Assembly (NCBI RefSeq): GCF_020405205.1
Contig: NZ_CP084469.1
Coordinates: forward strand, 2,356,001-2,420,000
Source of the DNA: Natrinema salinisoli
Lineage (GTDB): Archaea; Halobacteriota; Halobacteria; Halobacteriales; Natrialbaceae
Reading direction: 5' to 3'
Length of the DNA stretch: 64,000 bases
Positions 60,700 to 64,000 of the stretch are shown here, in pieces (within the stretch, counting starts at the first letter, position 1; the number at the start of each line of letters is the position of its first letter). A program made the position numbers and the translations under genes. The notes under the pieces were generated by a model. It worked only from the letters and a program-made list of their open reading frames with translations, made no database searches and had not been told where the DNA came from.

Positions 60700-62130
60700 T
60701 TAGCTGGGCTCCGACGACGGCCGATACCGACGGCTCACCGCCTTCCACCGACCGGTTCGGAACAGCCAGTAGTTGATCCCGCCCGGGACGGTCGTCTCGA
60801 GGAAGAGCGCGAGGTAGAGTCCGCCGACGCCGAGCGGCGTGACCAGTCCCAGCGCGGCCGCCGGGAGGGCGAAGGCGTAGCGACCGAGCAGGGAGGCGAC
60901 GAACGGCCAGCGAGTGTCGCCGGCACCGAGCAGCGCCCCCGCAGCGGCGCCGTCGATACCGTATCCGATCGAACTGATCGCTCCGACGACGACGAACGCG
61001 GCGGCCTGCGCGGCCTCCGCCGGACCGGTGACGAACACCCCCGCGATCGGCCGGGCGAAGAGCACGACGAGAACCGCGATTCCGGTGTAAATCACCGTCG
61101 AGAGCCGGATGATATCCGCGCCGTAGCCCACGGCTACTTCCTCTTCGTTCGCACCGAGGTGCTGTCCGACGAGCGAACTCGAGGCCAGCGACAGGCCCCA
61201 GTTGACGCTGTTGATCAGGGCTCGTACCCGGCGGCCGACCTCGAGGGCCGTGACGACGACCGGCCCGAACGAGGCGGCGATCCAGAGGAGGGGAAAGACG
61301 ACGATACCCTGTGCGAGCCGCCGACCGACTTCCGGCAGCGAGATTTCGATCAACTGGCGGAGCAGCGTCGGCTCGATCCACGGCCCGCCTCGCGTGATCG
61401 GGACGGGACTGGGCTCCATGCCGAGGCGACCGTACGACCGGCCGAGCATGCCCCACGCGAGGACGACCGTCACGAACCCGCTCGCGAGGGTCGTCCCGAT
61501 CGCGGCACCGGCAGCACCCAGACCGAGCCCGAATATCAGCAGCCCGCTGAGGAGAACGTTGAGCACCGCGCCGCCGGCCCGGGCCACCATCTCGGTGAAC
61601 GTGTCGCCGACGCCGGTGTACGTCCGGCTGGCGATGAGATTGAGGAGTTCGAAGACGACCGCCGGCGCGACGTAGACGAGGTAGACGCTGCCGTGACGAA
61701 GGGCATCGGGATCCGCGCCGAGCAGCCCGATCAGACGGTCGGGGACGGCGAGAAAGATCCCTGCGACCGGAAGCGAAATCGCGGTCGCGAGCACGACGCT
61801 CTGGGTGACGGCCAGCGACGCGCGGCCGGTTTCCTCGCCGCCGTAATTCTGCGAGACGAGCGTGACGGTACCGCCCGCGAGGCCGAGTCCCAGCAGCGTC
61901 ACGATCTGCCAGTAGCCGAGCGCGAACGCCAGCCCCGCAGTGCCCGCCGTCCCGACGGCGATCCCGACCATCGCGAGATCGGCCGTCTGCTTGGACATGA
62001 TCGCGAAGCCGGTGACGATCCGGGGCCACGCCAGCTCGGCGATCGGTGGGAACCGGTCGGCGTCGACGATCCCGCAGCGCTCGAGGAGTCCCGCGACGAA
62101 CGCGATCGCAGCCGCCTGCCAACTCGTCAT
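60700..62130 (-). CDS. MATE-family multidrug/sodium exporter
   Basis: A 476-residue polytopic membrane protein with about twelve helices in two related bundles. The first bundle contains ADLAMVGIAVGTAGTAGLAF and the second EVGRRVRALINSVNWGLSLASSS. The pattern SLVGQHLGANEEEVA is diagnostic of MATE. It probably exports organic cations in exchange for Na+ or H+. The ATG at 62130 gives the expected N-terminus before the first helix. Confidence 0.9.
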   Translation of the reverse strand: MTSWQAAAIAFVAGLLERCGIVDADRFPPIAELAWPRIVTGFAIMSKQTADLAMVGIAVGTAGTAGLAFALGYWQIVTLLGLGLAGGTVTLVSQNYGGEETGRASLAVTQSVVLATAISLPVAGIFLAVPDRLIGLLGADPDALRHGSVYLVYVAPAVVFELLNLIASRTYTGVGDTFTEMVARAGGAVLNVLLSGLLIFGLGLGAAGAAIGTTLASGFVTVVLAWGMLGRSYGRLGMEPSPVPITRGGPWIEPTLLRQLIEISLPEVGRRLAQGIVVFPLLWIAASFGPVVVTALEVGRRVRALINSVNWGLSLASSSLVGQHLGANEEEVAVGYGADIIRLSTVIYTGIAVLVVLFARPIAGVFVTGPAEAAQAAAFVVVGAISSIGYGIDGAAAGALLGAGDTRWPFVASLLGRYAFALPAAALGLVTPLGVGGLYLALFLETTVPGGINYWLFRTGRWKAVSRRYRPSSEPS

Positions 62131-62239
62131 CGACCGCTCGTTTCGGGACCACCCCCTTCGATCTGTCGTTCGATAGACCGTAGCAGTCCCGAGAGAAGCG
62201 ATCAGCAAAATTTATACACGAAATATACAGATTGAAAAC

Positions 62240-62800
62240 GTGTCAGCACTCGCCTCGCTTCGCCTCCCGACGACGGTACTTGCAACGGTAGAATTCCTGC
62301 TTGCCGAATCGTCGGCGGTGCTCGCCCAGCGGGACCCCGCGGGTATCGGTACCGGAACGGCAGCCAGCACGCCGTGGTACGTCCAGTCGATCACTGCAGC
62401 ACTGATTACGCTCGTTATCGGTGGACTCCTAATCGCGATCGCTCCGGACGGAACGCGCCGACAGACCGATCGCGCGCTCGAGCAACCCGGGGCCGCGTTC
62501 GTCTACGGCGTCGGCAGTTTGATCGCCGTGATCGGAATCGCTTTCGTGTTGGCGATCACGGGAATCGGGATCGTTCTCGCGATTCCGTTGCTGCTGATCT
62601 TCGCTCTTGTAGCAGTGGTCGCCGGAGAGTACGGCTATCTCGCCGTCGGCCGACTCGCGAGCGACAGTTGGCCCCTCGCACTGGGCGTCGCGATCGTCGT
62701 CTCGGCGCTCGTCGGTGCGGTTCCCGTCCTCGGATCGATAGCCGGGTTCGTAATCAGTAGTATCGGGTTGGGAGTGATCATCATAGGTTCCATAGAGTAA
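62240..62800 (+). CDS. four-helix membrane protein
   Basis: A 186-residue, GTG-started protein with an amphipathic N-terminal segment and about four transmembrane helices: ITAALITLVIGGLLIAIAPD, AAFVYGVGSLIAVIGIAFVL and two more. The membrane part is like that found behind the beta-helical domain of haloarchaeal polymer-forming (bactofilin-like) proteins, though that domain is missing here. A stand-alone membrane subunit is one reading. AT-rich DNA upstream (62205-62235) probably holds the promoter. Function is unknown. Confidence 0.6.
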   Translation: MSALASLRLPTTVLATVEFLLAESSAVLAQRDPAGIGTGTAASTPWYVQSITAALITLVIGGLLIAIAPDGTRRQTDRALEQPGAAFVYGVGSLIAVIGIAFVLAITGIGIVLAIPLLLIFALVAVVAGEYGYLAVGRLASDSWPLALGVAIVVSALVGAVPVLGSIAGFVISSIGLGVIIIGSIE

Positions 62801-62806
62801 CACGAC

Positions 62807-63892
62807 TCACGCCCGTGAGAGCAACGCTTTGAGGTGGTCCATCGAGACCAGCGACGTCGGCCGGTCCATGTGAACGCCGATCTCGCCAGACAGCGCGCCC
62901 AGCCCGATTCGCTGAACTGGCTCGGGGAAGGAGTAGGCCCGTCGAATCCAGCGGCCGAGTTGCTGCTCGCGCTCCAAGTCGTCGCGCCACGCGCGTTCGT
63001 ACGCCGCGAGCGTGGTCGGCCGATCGGGGTCGATCTCGCGGGCGGCGTGATCGGCGCTGGTCATGCTATAGAGGATGCCGCCCCCCGTGAACGGCTTGGT
63101 CTGGGCGGCCGCGTCGCCGAGGAGGAACGCGCGGCGAGTCGTCACCCGATCCGGCGGACCGATCGGGATCGCACCCGAACAGCGGTGGGCGACGTCGATC
63201 TCGTAGCCGTCGATCAGTTCCTCGAAGTGTTTGGTCACCTGCACGCCCGGCGGGGCCGCCAGCCCGTACTCGACGCCGGCCTCGCCGCGCGGGATCCGCC
63301 ACGCGAAGAACGTCGGCGGCGTGAGGTGAACGTCGACGAAATCCTCGTGGTCCGCTTCGTCCGAGAAGGCGAGCACGCCGTGGAGAAACTCCTCGGGCTC
63401 GGGAAGGTCGAGTTCCTCCCGAACCCTCGAGCGCGGGCCGTCGCAGCCCGCGACCATCTTCGCCTCGAACTCGACGGTTCCCTCGGGGCCGCTGGCGACG
63501 ATTTCGACGCGGTCGCGGTGTTCGGTGACGCCCGTGACCGTGTGTTCCTCTCGAACGTCTGCTCCCGCATCACGAGCGAGATCCGCAAGGTGGCGATCCA
63601 GCCCCACTCGATCGATGACGTTCGAGGCGACCTCGCGTTTGTAGAACGGGTACGCGTCGCTGTGTGGCCCGCCGACGTGGAACCGCGCGCCGTAGATCTC
63701 GTTCTGGAACAGCTCCTCGCGAGCGCCCTCGCCCGTGAACTCCCAGACGTCGGTACTGACGTGGCCCGAACAGGCCAGGGGCTCGCCGATCTGCCCCTTC
63801 TCGAGGGCGAGCACGTCGTACCCCTCTTCGGCGGCTCGACGGGCGAAGCGAGCGCCCGGCGGCCCGACGCCCACGACGACGAAATCGTACAT
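62807..63892 (-). CDS. geranylgeranyl-reductase-family flavoprotein
   Basis: A 361-residue FAD-dependent protein. The dinucleotide fold is YDFVVVGVGPPGARFARRAA, followed by ALEKGQIGEPLACSGHVS. The second FAD motif is AFLLGDAAAQTKPFTGGGI. It belongs to the geranylgeranyl reductase family, which saturates the isoprenoid chains of archaeal lipids or related prenyl groups; a role as digeranylgeranylglycerophospholipid reductase is plausible. The ATG at 63892 is preferred to an upstream one. It is convergent with the four-helix membrane gene (6-bp gap). Confidence 0.88.
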   Translation of the reverse strand: MYDFVVVGVGPPGARFARRAAEEGYDVLALEKGQIGEPLACSGHVSTDVWEFTGEGAREELFQNEIYGARFHVGGPHSDAYPFYKREVASNVIDRVGLDRHLADLARDAGADVREEHTVTGVTEHRDRVEIVASGPEGTVEFEAKMVAGCDGPRSRVREELDLPEPEEFLHGVLAFSDEADHEDFVDVHLTPPTFFAWRIPRGEAGVEYGLAAPPGVQVTKHFEELIDGYEIDVAHRCSGAIPIGPPDRVTTRRAFLLGDAAAQTKPFTGGGILYSMTSADHAAREIDPDRPTTLAAYERAWRDDLEREQQLGRWIRRAYSFPEPVQRIGLGALSGEIGVHMDRPTSLVSMDHLKALLSRA

Positions 63893-63979
63893 GGTCGTCA
63901 CGTTCACACCGCTCGGTAAATAGTTTCTCGAGACTGTCCCGGAGGCACAACTATATGGGATCCGATAGTCGTGACGGCT

Positions 63980-64000
63980 ATGTGCGGCCTGGTGACAGCC
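63980..64000 (+). CDS. 5' end of a probable class II glutamine amidotransferase gene (partial)
   Basis: The last seven codons of the window read MCGLVTA from the ATG at 63980. A Cys directly after the start, followed by Gly-Leu/Ile-Val, is the hallmark of N-terminal-nucleophile glutamine amidotransferases such as asparagine synthetase or GlmS. Only these residues are visible, so the call is tentative. The upstream sequence contains an AT-rich patch that fits a promoter. Confidence 0.35.

Noticed and set aside
60409-62235. 608-codon plus-strand frame across dodecin and MATE genes
   Set aside because: It spans two unrelated recognised genes on the other strand, including their intergenic gap, and is Arg/Asp-rich shadow sequence.
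1-64000. CRISPR arrays, rRNA operons, integrase-type mobile elements
   Set aside because: No regularly spaced repeats, no rRNA sequence and no integrase or transposase were seen anywhere in the window.

Overview
The window is chromosomal DNA of an extremely halophilic archaeon (class Halobacteria). The proteins are strongly acidic, the coding DNA is GC-rich with a GC-biased third position, exported proteins carry twin-arginine plus lipobox signals, several genes look leaderless (TATA-like box about 27 nt before the ATG), and many genes belong to families found mainly in haloarchaea (DUF7344, HTH_10/bat regulators, PGF-CTERM surface proteins, HFX_2341/DUF6293). The mix suggests the Natrialbales (Natrinema/Haloterrigena type), but no rRNA is present to confirm this. 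No rRNA, convincing tRNA, CRISPR array or intact insertion sequence was seen.

Layout. 0.4-10 kb: carB, a multi-domain sensor kinase with a degenerate receiver, a broken membrane-protein gene, small conserved proteins and a FAD oxidoreductase. 10-14 kb: two tandem Leu/Ile/Val-type substrate-binding lipoproteins with no transporter beside them. 14-18.8 kb: a 1,033-residue chemotaxis transducer with a His-rich ectodomain and a repeated acidic tail, then thrB. 18.9-26 kb: a pilin-like surface protein, pdxS, a DUF1405 membrane protein and valS. 26-33 kb: small membrane, zinc-ribbon and winged-helix genes, a CARF-like/wHTH regulator, a PAS-GAF-HTH_10 regulator and an SSS symporter with its DUF3311 partner. 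33-37.7 kb: an accessory-looking block holding a membrane-anchored wHTH regulator, a PQQ beta-propeller lipoprotein, a secreted zinc-phospholipase-C-like protein and a large nested inverted repeat.

37.9-49.2 kb is core: dnaG primase; a polyprenyl-phosphate group (a DUF92 membrane protein, a non-catalytic cis-prenyltransferase paralogue, a PGF-CTERM surface glycoprotein and catalytic uppS); and a siroheme-dependent heme operon (fused AhbA-AhbB, precorrin-2 dehydrogenase, hemA). 49.3-64 kb: a glutaredoxin-like protein, a C2H2 mini-protein, a HAD phosphatase, an operon of three substrate-binding-fold proteins without signal peptides facing a cupin and a VOC protein, HTH regulators, pterin dehydratase, a DUF389 membrane protein, dodecin, a MATE exporter and a geranylgeranyl-reductase-family flavoprotein. 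The window ends inside the first codons of a probable class II amidotransferase gene.

The two places most likely to hold undescribed biology are the split cis-prenyltransferase pair, which parallels eukaryotic DHDDS/NgBR (42.2 and 44.3 kb), and the three-gene cytoplasmic binding-protein-fold operon (52.1-55.1 kb).
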